A stretch of DNA of 64,000 nt, taken from the NCBI GenBank assembly GCA_032629725.1, contig JAFEVB010000002.1, forward strand, positions 3,720,001 to 3,784,000, in the 5' to 3' direction. Position numbers and translations under genes: made by a program. This stretch comes from Gremmenia infestans (taxonomy: Eukaryota; Ascomycota; Leotiomycetes; Helotiales; Hamatocanthoscyphaceae). Every line of letters begins with the position of its first letter. Position 1 is the first letter of the stretch. Below the pieces are notes generated by a model. It searched no databases and was not told where the DNA came from. It saw nothing but the letters and a program-made list of their open reading frames with translations. Below, piece after piece: positions 1-12,337 of this stretch.

Positions 1-277
1 TGCATTAGATATATTATTCGCATCCAGCTGTTTTATGAAAAAGCACTATCGAGGTTTCTGTTAGCAGGTGTTCTTCATTTGGATCAGCGCAACCTACCAG
101 GCAACTGTAAGACAAGAGAAACCAATCGAGCTTCGCGATTAACTTCTTCTCTTCCCTTGACGTGCCCGGCTCGTGCCATTGGAACCATCTTGGTTTTGGC
201 TTCTCAACAGGCACAGTTTCAACACCAATAGGATTTATGATTTTGTCCGGCGTTGAAACCTGTTGATGGGAATCCAT
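1..277 (-). CDS. MFS transporter, Dal5/Liz1 (allantoate/pantothenate permease) family, N-terminal part only
   Basis: Only the amino end is in the window; the gene runs off the left edge. The start ATG is at 277 on the minus strand. Residues after about 28 read PRWFQWHEPGTSREEKKL and then KLDWFLLSYSCL, the conserved entry into membrane helix 1 of the anion:cation symporter branch of MFS (Dal5, Fen2/Liz1, Tna1). A 52-nt intron (46-97, donor GTAGGT, branch CTGCTAAC) is needed; after splicing the frame resumes as CFFIKQLDANNISNA, which fits the family. Members import small organic anions such as allantoate, ureidosuccinate, pantothenate or nicotinate across the plasma membrane; the substrate cannot be told from this piece. 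It lies divergent from a hydrolase and an oxoprolinase, which suggests import of a related amide or ureide (inference). Confidence 0.85.
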
Positions 278-905
278 TTCGACAAAGGTTCGGTTGATAG
301 TAAAATCTCAGAAAAGCAATTGGAGAGGCGCGAGGTCTATCTAAACGTGATCAACCTGATATTGAAATTCCACTCTTGATCCCTCCTGTCGAATCATATT
401 ATCCGTACAATTAGGACAAGGAAGCCCCATTTCTGGGAGAACAAGATATCACGAATCAGTGGGTATCAATGGCGTGCAATAAGAGCTTGGATACGCTGGG
501 AATCCGTGACCTGATTATCAGGACATCGGCCGAGATCATGTCTACAGTATCCGCCTCATCCAAGGATCCAAGAGTCGGCCAAGATAGATCAGGCCGAGAT
601 GGAGCTTTACGGAGGTAGACGTTTGTGGTTAACTTAAGTACTGGGCTACCCTGGTTGAGATATTCCAAATTTCTGCAATTTTGTCAAGAATGGGATATAG
701 CGCTGGGTGTCCGAGTCAAGAAAAGTGGGTTGCCACGAGGCCATCTTCCATTCAGTCTGTCTGCAATAATACCCGAGAAAAGATAATGTCTTCCAATAAT
801 AAACCAGCCACTTAGTTATCCTTTCCGGAAATTTCTGCGCAACTGTCAAGATATAGCGATCACGTGCGAGTACCGACAACAGCGACAAAGAAGCCGTTCA
901 ACAAG
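278..905. other. Intergenic region with unrecognised minus-strand open frames
   Basis: This is the divergent interval between the transporter and the hydrolase. Two minus-strand frames (456-668 and 646-888) overlap and have a fairly protein-like composition, and a third frame around 420-520 also looks coding-like. No continuous gene with good splice sites could be built and no family was recognised. It may be a decayed gene or simply promoter DNA. Confidence 0.3.
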
Positions 906-2130
906 ATGCAGGCGGTACATATAAATGGTGTTGATATCGCATATCGAATTGAGGGATCTTCAGAAAACCCTTTAATCATCACATTACACGGCGGCCGTGG
1001 TTTTGGTTTGTCCTCCGATTGTATTTTCATCTTCGAAACACTCCGGATAACCGTAATGTGATCAGGAAACCATGCCGGGGACTTCAAAGCCTATTCTGCT
1101 CTGAGTGATACATATCGAGTCCTATCCTTCGACATGCGCGGTCATGGAGAGAGTTCGGTGACAGGTCCTTTCACATTTCAGCAATTGACTGATGATATTG
1201 ATGCACTCCGACAACACTTTGCTGGCGAAATGGGCAAAGTCATTATTTTAGGAGGCAGTTTTGGAGGCTATCTAGCACAGCAGTACGCCATCCAGGTAGA
1301 CTTTTACTCTCATTCGCAAATGCTACTCTCTTCTATGTAAACCTTGGAGCTGGGAGCTGATTTGGGAGCTTGTATGTCGGCTCCTGAGATAGCTCCTAAG
1401 CTCCGCGGCTCTCTTCAAAACCGCAACCCATTACTATACTAATTCATTGGAACAGTACTCTCAGCATGTAAGCCACTTGATATTACGTGGGACCGCACCT
1501 TCATGGCATCGTATGTCCCCTAAAGCAAGAAGGAGACTTGAATTCTGACCGCGTTGAGACGAGGACGGTGCCTTGAAACGATTGACGGAACGACTGTCTA
1601 AGGCGCCTCTGGCATCAAAGGAAATGTTGGTCAATGGAGTATTTGAAAAATTCGAAAACGATGAGCATTTTCGGCTTGTCATGTTCGCATTGGGGCCTTT
1701 GTACTCGGAAGCCACGTATGACCCAAATGCATCGCTTGCGGGGAACCTAAAAACCAAATTCCGCGCTGAAGTCCATAGTAGGTGGTCTCCCAGCATTGAA
1801 CACTTGCAACATATCAATTGATACCCTCATCAGATGATCTGTACAGTCCGTCACAAAAGCACTTTGACTACAGAGCTAGTTTGAAAGATTTGGCAATGCC
1901 AACGCTTGTCATCGTAGGGGAGAAGGATTGGATATGCCCGCCTGGTGAGTCTTTACACCGTTTTGATGAAATGATTCTATACCAACAACATCCTAGACGA
2001 ATCGAGAGCAATCACAGACGCCGTAGCTAATAGCAAGCTGGTAATCGTAGAGAATGCGAATCACGGTGTCCACTTGGAGAAGAACAAACAAGTTCTAGAC
2101 TGTATCAGGGGCTTCCTGGGTGCTTCGTAA
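906..2130 (+). CDS. Alpha/beta hydrolase, prolyl iminopeptidase-like
   Basis: Six exons give a 282-residue protein; introns are 1006-1065, 1296-1455, 1511-1558, 1778-1833 and 1945-1996. The order of motifs is that of a classical alpha/beta hydrolase: the HGG oxyanion region at residues 28-30, DMRGHGES at 56-63, the nucleophile elbow GGSFGG with Ser98, a late acid in GEKDWICP and the catalytic His in ENANHGVHLE near the end. The closest family by motif is the proline iminopeptidase/haloalkane-dehalogenase group, but the substrate is unknown. The start is the first ATG in frame; translation from the upstream GTG at 864 is unlikely in a eukaryote. No signal peptide is visible, so it is probably cytosolic. 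It lies 503 nt upstream of the oxoprolinase on the same strand and could hydrolyse a ring-opened or ester precursor in the same pathway (inference). Intron 2 is 160 nt, much longer than the others. Confidence 0.85.
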
Positions 2131-2633
2131 AGCTATCAGATATGAGCTACGTAATAACATGATATAGCGAGGCAATGGCGATGAAGCTGTGAAAATTACA
2201 ACGAAGCTAGTGCAATGTTGCGGAGCGCCAAATACTTTGCAGCCCGTCGGGGGTGAGCAGGGGAGGACATTCCAATGTAGTTAGCGCAATGCTTAGTCAT
2301 CCATTTCTGCCCCACCACCACTTTTGCGTCACGCCTTTCCCTTCATCCCACTTAGACTTCGTAATAATATCCATTTCGATCAACTTGGTCCCGCTAGTTC
2401 TGTTACTATGATACACGATCTAAGACAATGACTAGCCCGTCTTCACAAGACTTCTCCTAGTGGGGCAGATATTAGATCGCAAGAAAAAATGTCATTTCTT
2501 GGGTGTAGCGCGCGGGTAGTTTGTTTCTTTCGTGTATACGGCCCGAAAGATCGGGGTCATACATTTTCTATACTCACTGTTCTGTCATCCACCGAGTTAT
2601 TTGCCTCCTATTTGCTACCCATTCACAGTAGCT
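2131..2633. promoter_or_regulatory. Intergenic/promoter interval upstream of the oxoprolinase
   Basis: No coding pattern is seen. The segment must hold the 3' end of the hydrolase transcript and the promoter of the next gene. A CT-rich tract (about 2300-2350) of the kind common in fungal core promoters is present. No specific regulator site was identified. Confidence 0.3.
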
Positions 2634-5600
2634 ATGCCAGTATCTGTGAAGATAACAATTGGTACGCCCGACCTACCATGAGAAGCTGGCGAAGGCTCAC
2701 GCTAATCTAACTTGACTTAGATCGAGGGGGGACTTTCTGTGACGTCTGGGCTAGTATCTCAGATGGAAGAGAGATTATTTTCAAGCTTCTTTCTGTTGAC
2801 CCTTCGAGTTACGAGGATGCACTCACAGAGGCTGTGCGCAGAGTGCTGGAACTTTTGACCGGCCAGCCTGTCGCACCTGGTACACTACTTGATGGCAGTT
2901 CTATAGAGTGGATCAGGGTCGGCACAACTGTTGCTACGAAGTCAGTCATCGATTCGCGTTGTCATTGCCACCTTCGTCTCACATCTAACTTGAAGCCAGT
3001 GCTCTTTTAGAAAGAAAAGGTGAAAGGTTTGCCTTCTTGACTACAAGAGGCTTCAAGGATGTATGCTTGATAGGAAATCAAACAAGACCTAAGTTATTTG
3101 ATCTCAATATTAGAAGACCTGGGGTACTTTACGACAAGGTGGTCCCGATATCTGGGCGCGTCACGATTGAGGATTATGTGTTGAATCCTTACCCTTGCAA
3201 CCATGACTTCAGCGACACGTCGTTAGTCAAAACTGCAAGCGGAGACATAGTGAGAATTGTCGAAGATTTAGACGAAGATTACACCAGGAGTCAGCTAGTA
3301 GAACTGAAAAGAGCAGGTTACAAATCGCTTGGGATCTGCTTCGTTCACTCCCATATCTTTCCAGATCATGAGCGAAGGGTTGCTGAACTTGCGCGGGAAA
3401 TTGGCTTCGACTTTGTGACAATTTCTTCGGATTTGAGTCAACAAGTCAAGTTCGTGAACCGAGCGAATTCTGCATGCGCAGATGCTTACCTGGCGAGAAC
3501 CGTACGGGACTTTGTGGACGGATTTTCTGGCAACTTCTCAGTTCAACCACAAAGGCTTGAGTTTATGCAATCGGATGGTGGTCTTGTAAGCAGCAGCAAG
3601 TTCTCGGGGTTGAAAGCTATACTTAGCGGGCCAGCTGGTGGCGTGGTTGCCATCGCTAAGACGTGTTACGATGAGAAGGAAGGAACACCTATCATTGGGT
3701 TTGATATGGTATACTTTAAACAACATATCCTATGCACATGAATGCTAACCGAAGTTAGGGTGGCACAAGTACTGACGTCTCGAGATTCGAGCGCTCCTTT
3801 GAACATGTCTTCGATACCACTATTAGTGGGACAACCATTGCTGCGCCAATGCTTGACGTGAAGACCATTGCGGCTGGAGGAGGATCGATCCTACAATGGA
3901 AGAATAAGATGTTTGTAGTTGGACCTGAGGTAAGTCCAAGTTATGCTGTTGGAATATACTTTCAGCTAATAGATTCTCGAGAGCGCTGGTGCTCATCCGG
4001 GGCCTGCATGCTACAGGAAAGGAGGTCCCCTAACAATCACAGATGCCAATCTCTTACTAGGTCGACTCGTTCCAGAGCAATTTCCTTCCATCTTTGGTTC
4101 TAACGCCAACGAAGCGCTGGACACGGAAGTAGTGAAGGAAGGGTTCAAGCATCTAACCATTGAGATCAACTCCGACACTGGGTTATCTTTCACCCCAGAA
4201 GACGTCGCTGCTGGTTTCATTCAGATGGCTGACGAGACCATGAGTCGGCCCATTCGAAATATTACAGAAGCTCGAGGGCACGCGTTGAACTCACATAATC
4301 TCGTAAGCTTTGGGGGAGCGGGAGGTCAGCATGCTTGTTCTATCGCCCGAAACCTCGGGATCCCGCGCATCATTATTCACAAATATTCTTCAATTTTGTC
4401 TGCATATGGCATAAGTCTTGCCAGCGTTGTCTCTGATCAATCTGTTGCTGTATCATATACAGCGTCAGCCAAAACCTTGCCGTTAATTTTAGAAAAATTG
4501 GCGACACTCAGAAAACAAGCTGAAGATGACCTAATCGCTGAAGGCATCAAGCCTGAATTCATCCAATACGAGAATTATGCCAGTCTCCGTTATGAGGGAT
4601 CAGACACCAATATTAGTGTGCTCCAACCGCGAGACAATGACTTCGTTAAAGCATTTGTTGATCAGCATCGCCGCGAGTTTGCTTTTGAGCTGGCAGGCCG
4701 CCCAGTTGTTGTGGACACTATACGTGTACGAGGGACTGGAAATATGGACATGGCTACGGTGAAGGAGAGTCTTTTTGATGAGCTTGCATCGATCTCGACC
4801 AATGTATCTCAATCACTCGTTACTGCTGTTCACAGAACTTTCTTGGATGGCGCGTGGAAAAATATACCGCGCTTATACCTTAGCGAGATAGAAGTCGGAA
4901 CACGTTTTGCTGTAAGAACATCCTATTCCCCTTATCTCTTGATACTTACTCACTTTAAAGGGACCCGCAATAATCCTAGATGCAACGCAAACGATCCTCA
5001 TTGAGTCCGGATCAATAGTCTCAATCCTCAAATCACATATTGTTATAGACCGCCCCGAGTCTAAGAGAAGTAGTCGAGAAGATTGTGAGGTCGTCAACCC
5101 CGTGCAGCTAACAATGTTCGCGCATCGATTCATGTCCATCGCAGAACAAATGGGCCATACTTTGCAACGAATAGCTATTAGCACAAGGTAACTTCTTACA
5201 TTTCTGTTCAGCGGCGTCTCATCAATGCCAACGTTTCCCAGTATAAAAGAACGACTTGACTTTTCATGTGCCATCTTCTCCCCTGATGGAAAGCTAGTTG
5301 CAAATGCACCCCGTAAGTAAGTTTCCAGCTGTGTCTGATTAGATTGCTAACAGGACCTCCCCACTAGACGTTCCAGTCCATCTTGGCTCTATGCAATATG
5401 CTATCCAATGGCAACATGAGCATTGGAAAGGCAGACTCAACCCTGGTGATGTTCTTTTGACAAACCATCCTGGTTAGCCATTCTTTCTTAGTGTGTGCGC
5501 TTTACTGATACGGAATTCAAGAAACTGGAGGCACGCATCTTCCTGATCTCACCGTAATTACTCCCGCCTTTCACCCCGAAACCAGACAAATTATTTTCTA

Positions 5601-7074
5601 TGTTGCTTCCCGTGGTCATCACACAGATATTGGGGGCGTTGGCATAACTAGCAGTAAGTACCAAGCGAATTTTGACAGGCTCCTTTTGGCCAGCTCTATA
5701 ATTGCAAGCGCTACTAGCTGGTTTTACCGGGCTACAATCTGCTTCTATGCTGACTTGACTGACCTAGTGGCTCCCGACGCAACCGAGCTCTGGCAAGAAG
5801 GCATCGCTATAAAAACAATGAAGCTCGTAAGCAACGGTGTTCTTGAAGAAGACTCTATCCGGAAAGTCTTCCTAGCAGTAGCAGATCTCCCAGGCTGCAG
5901 CTCAACCCGGCGCCTAAACGACAATATCTCGGACTTGAAGGCCCAAATAGCAGCCAACCAAAAAGGCCTAAATCTCATCAGCGAGCTTTGCCATTCCTAT
6001 AGCCTCCCCTACGTACAATTTTACATGCGCTCCATCCAGCAGAATGCCGAACTCGCAATCCGCGAATACCTACAACGAGTATACACCAGGTTCAACGGCA
6101 AGGCGTTGCAGGCTATCGATTACTACGACGACGGAACGCCCGTCGTAGTGAAAATTACTATTGATCCCGAAACAGGCTCCGCACATTTTGATTTCACTGG
6201 TACAGGCGAAGAAACATACAGCAACATGAACGCGCCCCCATCAATTACATCATCCGCAATTATGTATTCTCTGCGCGCTATGATCGACAGCGACATCCCA
6301 CTCAATGAAGGCTGTCTAGCACCAATTCGAATCACCATTCCCCCCTCCACAGTACTGAACCCTTCTGACGCCGTCGCCATCTCTGGCTCCACAATCGCTA
6401 GCCAGCGCGTAACGGACCTTATCTTAAAAGCGTTCCAAGCGTGTGCTGCAAGCCAAGGTTGCGCGAATTCGCTGGGCTGGGGAATGGGTGGCAAGGATGC
6501 CGATACTGGGCATGTGCGCCCGGGATGGAATTACGGGGAGAGTATTGGCGGCGGGAGCGGTGCGGGTCCGGGGTGGCACGGGACAAGTGGTGTGCATGTG
6601 CATAGTACTAATACCAAAATCACTGACCCTGAGATCATTGAGAAACGTACGCCGGTGTTGGTACGCAGGTATGAAATACGGGAAGGAAGTGGAGGGGTAG
6701 GGGAGTTTAAAGGGGGATGTGGGATTGTGAGGGAGATTGAGGCGAGGGTTGATTTGAAGTTTAGCATTGTTAGTACAAGGAGGACATATAGCCCGTATGG
6801 GATGGCTGGCGGTGGGGACGGCAGTGTGGGGAGGAACTTTGTGTGGAGGACAGGGGGTAGGAAGGTTAGTCTTGGGGGCATGGCGGTGGTTAATGTGAAG
6901 GCTGGGGAAAGTATCGAAATCAATACTCCAGGTATGTTACTCCAACTCCATGTTATTGATGGAGGGGTACTGACTGGTTGTCGCTAAGGGGGTGGTGGTT
7001 ATGGCCAGTTGCCACAGGGTGAAGAAGTTGAAGATCGTTATGATACGCGCCCAACGCCAACATTTCAAGCATAA
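2634..7074 (+). CDS. 5-oxoprolinase/hydantoinase (HyuA-HyuB fusion)
   Basis: Eleven exons splice to a 1280-residue protein, the usual length of eukaryotic 5-oxoprolinase (OPLAH/Oxp1), which opens 5-oxoproline to glutamate with ATP in the gamma-glutamyl cycle. Introns are 2662-2720, 2941-2999, 3709-3758, 3930-3981, 4912-4960, 5188-5241, 5313-5367, 5473-5521, 5654-5767 and 6932-6988. The N-terminal Hydant_A_N domain starts with the phosphate-binding DRGGTF at about residue 11, followed by GTTVATNALLERKGER. The hydantoinase A core shows ILSGPAGGV, FDMGGTSTDVSRF, AAGGGSI and SAGAHPGPACYR. The HyuB half carries VHLGSM, NHPETGGTHLPDLT, ASRGHHTDIGG and a glycine-rich end. All frames join without stops, so the gene looks intact. 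The 5' exon is only 28 nt. A related bacterial-type hydantoinase or acetone-carboxylase-like activity is possible, but motif order and length favour oxoprolinase. The neighbouring hydrolase and Dal5-type transporter support a catabolic role. Confidence 0.9.
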
Positions 7075-7421
7075 AGGTTTCATTTACTCGTTCATTGATA
7101 GGGAAAATGCGTATATATTTCCCCCCAAAACGGTCGCTTTCATCCTTCATTTACCAAAGGTCTACTGAGGCTGGCAGTGAGCCATCTGCAAACCCTTGTA
7201 CCTGCCAATAGAATAGGAGTTGCGAAATTCTTCCTTTATATCTTTATCAATTCTCTCGACAATTGTTTTCGGTTGATACCACGTTTCTTGCCCACCCACA
7301 CAACCTACTACGACCTTCAATTCGAAACTTCCAATTTGTTTTTCACGCATTCTCTGAACACTCAACCCATTCTTTAACTCTACATCTACCTACTCCAGGT
7401 AGCTCGTCGACTGACCGCATA

Positions 7422-8292
7422 ATGGCTATTGGCAAGCAGAAGAAGCGGAAGAAATCTGACGGCCTCAGGAAATTGCATGAAAAGCATATAGCGCATCGAC
7501 CTGGCTACGCTCGCGCCAAATTGACCTTCCCCGCAACCATCGGCAGCTTGCAAGACATCAGTAGTCGACTTCGATACAAGGGGTATATACAGAAACTCAA
7601 AAATCAACCTCAATCCTTTCATCGACCGTCCTGTCCTTGAAGCCTGTTGGGTACGCCAGTGCACGGAAAAGGCAAATGTATGGACTGGCAAGTGTGATTG
7701 GGACAAAAAGTCAGGCAAAAGACTGATTGAATTAATGGCCGCCGTTTCCCAGATGGGAAACTATCCTGATTTTGACGTTGATGCATTTGGAAGCAAGAGG
7801 TGATTGAGACTGAGAAAGGCTATAAACTCGACGTCGAAGTTGGTTCTTGCTGGGCCTTACATATCGCACTTGCTAACATTTTCGCAGTCTACTTTTGATC
7901 ACTTGATCATTCACCTTACAGAAGCCGAATGTCTCTACGACTCCGATTCCGAAGACCTTGAACTTGAAGCCATACAGAGAGAGCTGTGTGATGAGTCCCT
8001 AGGAAGACTTGAAGCCAACCGCTTAATTCTTCCCTCTGCTGTTACACTCAACGAGCCTGACTCAGACGACGAATCTGATCCTGAGTTGGAGTCCGAGGAC
8101 GATATCGATCTAAAAGAAGTGGCAGATGAAATTGACTTCGAGTCAACGAGCGACAATAGCCCTGTATCTTCCACCAGCGACTGTCCACTAAGGACTGGCA
8201 ATGGCCCCGACTCATCCCCCAGCGACGAATCCGACTCCGGGGCCACGATTGACGATAGCCCTGATCCAACCAGAGACGAATCTGACTCTTAG
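7422..8292 (+). pseudogene. Unrecognised coding remnant with frame changes and an acidic serine/aspartate tail
   Basis: An ATG at 7422 opens a basic, lysine-rich start (MAIGKQKKRKKSDGLRKLHE) that stays protein-like to about 7595. Coding character then moves to another frame (PVLEACWVRQCTEKANVW, ending GSKR and TGA at 7801-7803), moves back at 7800-7895 (VIETEKGYKLDVEVGSCWAL), and finally becomes an acidic tail ending at the TAG at 8290-8292, rich in DSDDE and SDESDS. I could not find an intron set that restores one frame; the obvious candidate 7800-7887 has a branch site and a TTTTCGCAG end but is out of phase. A decayed gene, sequencing errors or unusual splicing are all possible. I do not recognise the family. 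Confidence 0.4.
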
Positions 8293-10131
8293 TCAAAAAT
8301 TGGCAGTAGCCACGATCTATCCTCCTACGAATACCTTACTGCGATCGATCAAGAAGCACGCGTTGGACAAGTTGATGAGCACAAGGATGATGGCTGGAGC
8401 AAGGTATAATGGAGTCAACCTTGTTCAGTTTGGTTAATTTTGTCACACATTGGACTAGCACAAAGAAGCGCTACGGATGAAAAAATGGTATGAATGTAGA
8501 CCATGGGGATTAACGTGTGCAGTTCTGGATTATAGAGTACCGCATGCACCGCATGATGTAAACCCTCCCAAATGATCAAAGATGCTTGGTTGAAAGGTGT
8601 ACATTGATCTGTGAACTGAATCCGTGCTTCGGGCTTCGTGGCCCGAGAATGGTTGATATAATCCTGTCCCGCTGGCAATATGATCGAAGTAGTTCGAATT
8701 CAGGCTCGCCTTTTACGTAACAAACCCACTTCGAGTCTTATGTCCTACCGCTCCTGCCCGTCCGAAGGCAAAGAAAGAGCACTTCCTGTATATATACTTG
8801 CTTGGCAATGAAGTGTGTTTCTTCGACTCCTGCTATTTTCGAGGCCTTAGTAAATCATTCGCAAATTTGATAGCATCGTCGATACGGAGTACACAAGTTG
8901 CTTCTCGGACCGGATAAATAGCCTTCTCAAAGCCGATATGCAAGCGCCCCAATATGAATGCTTGTAGGCAATTAGAGGTGCAGTAAACATTCATGGCTTA
9001 GTTAAATATAAAAACCGCCTTTTATTGCTCTTGGGGAAACCGGGGAAATATAACCGAAAGCTATCGTGGGATACATGCGAAAGCAGTCAAATGCACATCA
9101 ACTGCCATAGCTGGGGTATATTATACAATATGACAAATATATTGCGAGGCGCGCGCGAAAGCAACTTGTCGGCCTTGAGCTGAGGGAGAGCGTCAAGAGC
9201 GTGGTCCAGATTGCGAACGTTGATTCATATGTATGCCCGAATTGGGGAAATGTGGGCATCGGGGAATAACAATGCGAAAGTCATTATAGAGTGCATGCAT
9301 AAGCAAACGGTAGAACCTAGCATGTCCTAGCGAGTGGTATGAGGTTATGTCAACTATAGTGGCTAGAACATTGTCTAAAATAGATCTATGTTGTGGGTTT
9401 AATTCCCTCGTATAACTCTTCTGAGTACAGATTATTTTTTGCATTATTTTAGATTCCTGTCGAGTCGCACTACAGTCAGGGGCTTAAGCGAGGTCCCCCT
9501 TTAAGCCTCTAAAACTATAAACGCACCTTACTATTAACGATTTACTACTTCTTAATTTATCAAAAAATTGGCAACTGACTAGCTTATTTATATTAAGATT
9601 CTAACTAGCCGACTAATGTTAAAAGCTTTAACTAGTAAGGTGACTTAATAGCGACTAACTTATTAGCCAGTCTACGCGGCACAAGTCTCTGCATAGTATG
9701 GAAGTTGTCACAGTTCAGTAGAGCATAAATAGGACGTTATTATCAACTAAGACAATTAATTAAGACAACTACGAAGAGAAAAGCTCAGAAGCTTAGAAGT
9801 AAGGAAGTTGGAATTAACCTCAAGAGCACGGGCCACGTCCATAAGCGAGTCGATGTAATCTTAGGAGACGAGACCCCCGCCCCGTAAGAAGTTCTATAAT
9901 ATGACAGAAGTCTTCATAGAGTATAGGCGTAGGAGAAGACAGCCTTGCTCTTGAAGGGGAGTGCTAATAACTAAGCGACGAGACATAACTTCTTCGCAGC
10001 GCAACCCCACATGATCGCACCTAGAGATCACGGATACAACACACAGAATCAGGTCTTACTACAGCTGCTAGCTAGTGAGAAGTGATCAACCTTTCTAACA
10101 AACTCGTTTACCTCTTCAAACCCCTTATCGA
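8293..10131. other. Gene-free region, AT-rich in its second half
   Basis: No supported gene. From about 9480 to 9960 the sequence is AT-rich with many TTA/TAA/CTAG words and no open frame of interest, the look of an eroded repeat. One exact copy of the recurring nonamer TACGGAGTA is at 8882-8890. Confidence 0.4.
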
Positions 10132-11440
10132 TCAATCAAACGACCAATCCGAATCCTCATCATCGGACGTTCCTCGTAGCCAAGGATGTTGCAGTGCCTC
10201 CTTTGCACTTGGTCTCCTTCTCGGATCCGCAACTAAAAGACTCTCTATAAGTCTAATACAATCAGTATCAATCGGTCCCTCCACCATCTCCAATTCCTGG
10301 CGAATAGTTCCAACTATGATAAACGGCTGCTCAACCCCCGTTTCAGGATGAACAAATGTCTCTTTTTCAAGAAACTCCGCGAGAGCGAATTCATCTACGA
10401 TGTCGGTCTTGGAGGGATCGGGTCTTGGAAGTGGACCTACAAGACACATCAGTTTAGCGATACACCAGTGTTCGACGCAATCTTCTATGATTTTGTCTGC
10501 TGCTCCGAAAATCATGCGGCCGGCTAGCCAATGTGCCATCTGGAGGGGTTCGTTCAATTCGAGAATCAAGAGGATCGGCAGTTAGGACGTACAGTTACAC
10601 CGAGACTCCAGACATCTGCTTTCGGAGTTATGGGTTGGACATCTATCCATACTTCTGGTGCACGAATAACAATCCCCTTTGAGAACCATGAGATCAACAA
10701 TACTCCTAGTTTATTCCATTCATTTTCTTGCTTACCTGGAATCGTATATTGTACATTGGTCCTGCACTCATTACTAGGAATTGGAAACATTAACATTGAT
10801 TACTTTCACGGATATTGGGGGACAAACGATTTCCTAAATCTCCGAGCTTCACCGTTGGCAACGGGCAATCCACCCCCGACAAAAACACATTATTCGGATT
10901 GACATCAGTATGGAACCCATCCTCGCCATCAATAACGACTAAAGCTTCCAGTATTGACCGTGCAATTATGCGAGGTAATTGGGAGCCCGACCGAAATGGG
11001 CCTGACGGCAGTTGCCATAAATCCGTATCCATCCATTCGAAAACCATACATTGCGGTTGCGGTTGCTGGGGACTTTTACTAGTAGAGCATTCGTCGTGTC
11101 CAATGAGATCAAGCATGGAACGGATGAACGGGGATTTTGCAATGCTCTCGAAACTGTAGTTGTGCAGTTCGCGTTTATATTGGGCCTTGCTGAGGCCTTC
11201 AGGAAAATGCTTGATCACAGCTCTGGAGAAAGGATCAGCAATGGAACATACATTTTGAGATTATATGATTTATATCGAGCGGTTTCCTGACAATTGTTGC
11301 GGTTGTGATGACTGAGGTTGAGGCTGATTTTGCTCCAACGGCATAATCCGAGCTTGGTAGACTGTCGGAGCTTTTAGGGTTTTGGTAATATAGTAGGAAG
11401 CTGCACGACCTCGCAAAACTTGTCCAATTGATAGAGACAT
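10132..11440 (-). CDS. SRPK-like protein kinase with HTD catalytic loop and DLG motif
   Basis: Five exons (introns 11223-11291, 10774-10827, 10677-10735, 10540-10592) give 357 residues. The ATP-site lysine is in QLAVIKHF at about residue 53. The hinge reads CMVFEWMDTDL. The catalytic loop is HTDVNPNNVFL in place of HRDLKPEN, keeping the Asp and Asn. The metal-binding DFG is VKLGDLGN. The activation-segment end is IRAPEVW, followed by KADVWSLGVT. The C-lobe ends with LIESLLVADPRRRPSAKEAL and HPWL. DLGN is shared with SR-protein kinases; here there is no obvious glycine-rich loop, only TLKAPTVYQARI. The protein is therefore an SRPK-like fungal kinase of unknown substrate, probably active. The last intron was chosen because its donor GTACGT and acceptor CTCCAG keep the frame and give the expected WSLGVT-to-AHWL join. 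A short Gln/Pro run lies near residues 36-50. Confidence 0.75.
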
Positions 11441-12337
11441 AGTTTATTTCGAGATTTCAGTGTTTTCTTACTGCGAAATGGAATTGCAGAATATGCGGTT
11501 CACATGTTGGATGGGCAGCTCGCAAAATATTGGCAGTGTCTTGACAAAAACCACGTGACTTTACGATGCTGGCTTGAAAGACAGCGGGATGTTTGAGTAT
11601 CTTGGTGATTTGGTAGGATACAGTATTGGCCTTTAGGATCTGAATTGATAGAGGCATGGGAGGGTTCGGTGAGGGTTGGAAGCTGGACGTGGAGATGTGG
11701 TTGGAGGACGTGACATTGGAGCAGCAGGAGTAAGATGATGCTTATGTAAGCTGCGTTCGAGGTGCACCAGGTGGCCTTAACGTCCTGCGCCAGTAAATGT
11801 TTGAAAAACAATAAAATCAGAATGAAGAGGGTAATTCTTGAAAGTTACCTAAGAATCGAGAACAATGCTTTACTTTTGATAGATATCGCCAGCCAAAACG
11901 AAGGAATGATTTACTGGGATATTATTTACGACGGACGTCCAAAATCTAGCGGGAAATATGACCTGTAGTATCAATCAAAACCCCACCAAACGCCTTCTCG
12001 CTGATGTGAAAACAAATGTGCCATGCATGCTATGCGTTGCCATATGATTATCAGAACAGATCGAGAGCGTATATGAACAGTATGTGCATGTGAACACATG
12101 ATGGCGCCCCCGTCCCCAGTCCCCGTACGAAGATTCTCAACGTACGCCCCACCCCCCTTTATAATACGTCGTTTATAATACGTACAGCATCCATATCCAT
12201 GTAATCCCACCAATATCATACCATCATCGACGCGTCGCTTCATGTAAAATGCAATGTCGTTGTCCCAGTTGACGATTCCAAGAAACCCAAAAGTGCAAAG
12301 AAACGAATACCGCCACTCTATATCGTATCTCTATAAT
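11441..12337. other. Intergenic region between the kinase and nha1
   Basis: It contains the promoter of the leftward kinase and the 3' region of nha1. Short open frames (11500-11811 minus, 11762-11968 plus) have no recognised content. A short direct repeat of TATAATACGT occurs at about 12161-12184. Confidence 0.35.

Noticed and set aside
456..888. Overlapping minus-strand frames upstream of the hydrolase
   Set aside because: They change frame, lack splice support and belong to no family I recognise; kept only as a note in the intergenic entry.
6123..6923. Long minus-strand open frames inside the oxoprolinase
   Set aside because: They are shadows of the conserved HyuB exon, whose motifs lie on the plus strand.
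7800..7887. Intron with GTGATT donor and TTTTCGCAG acceptor in the 7.4-8.3 kb remnant
   Set aside because: Its length of 88 nt puts the flanking coding frames out of phase, so it does not repair the gene.
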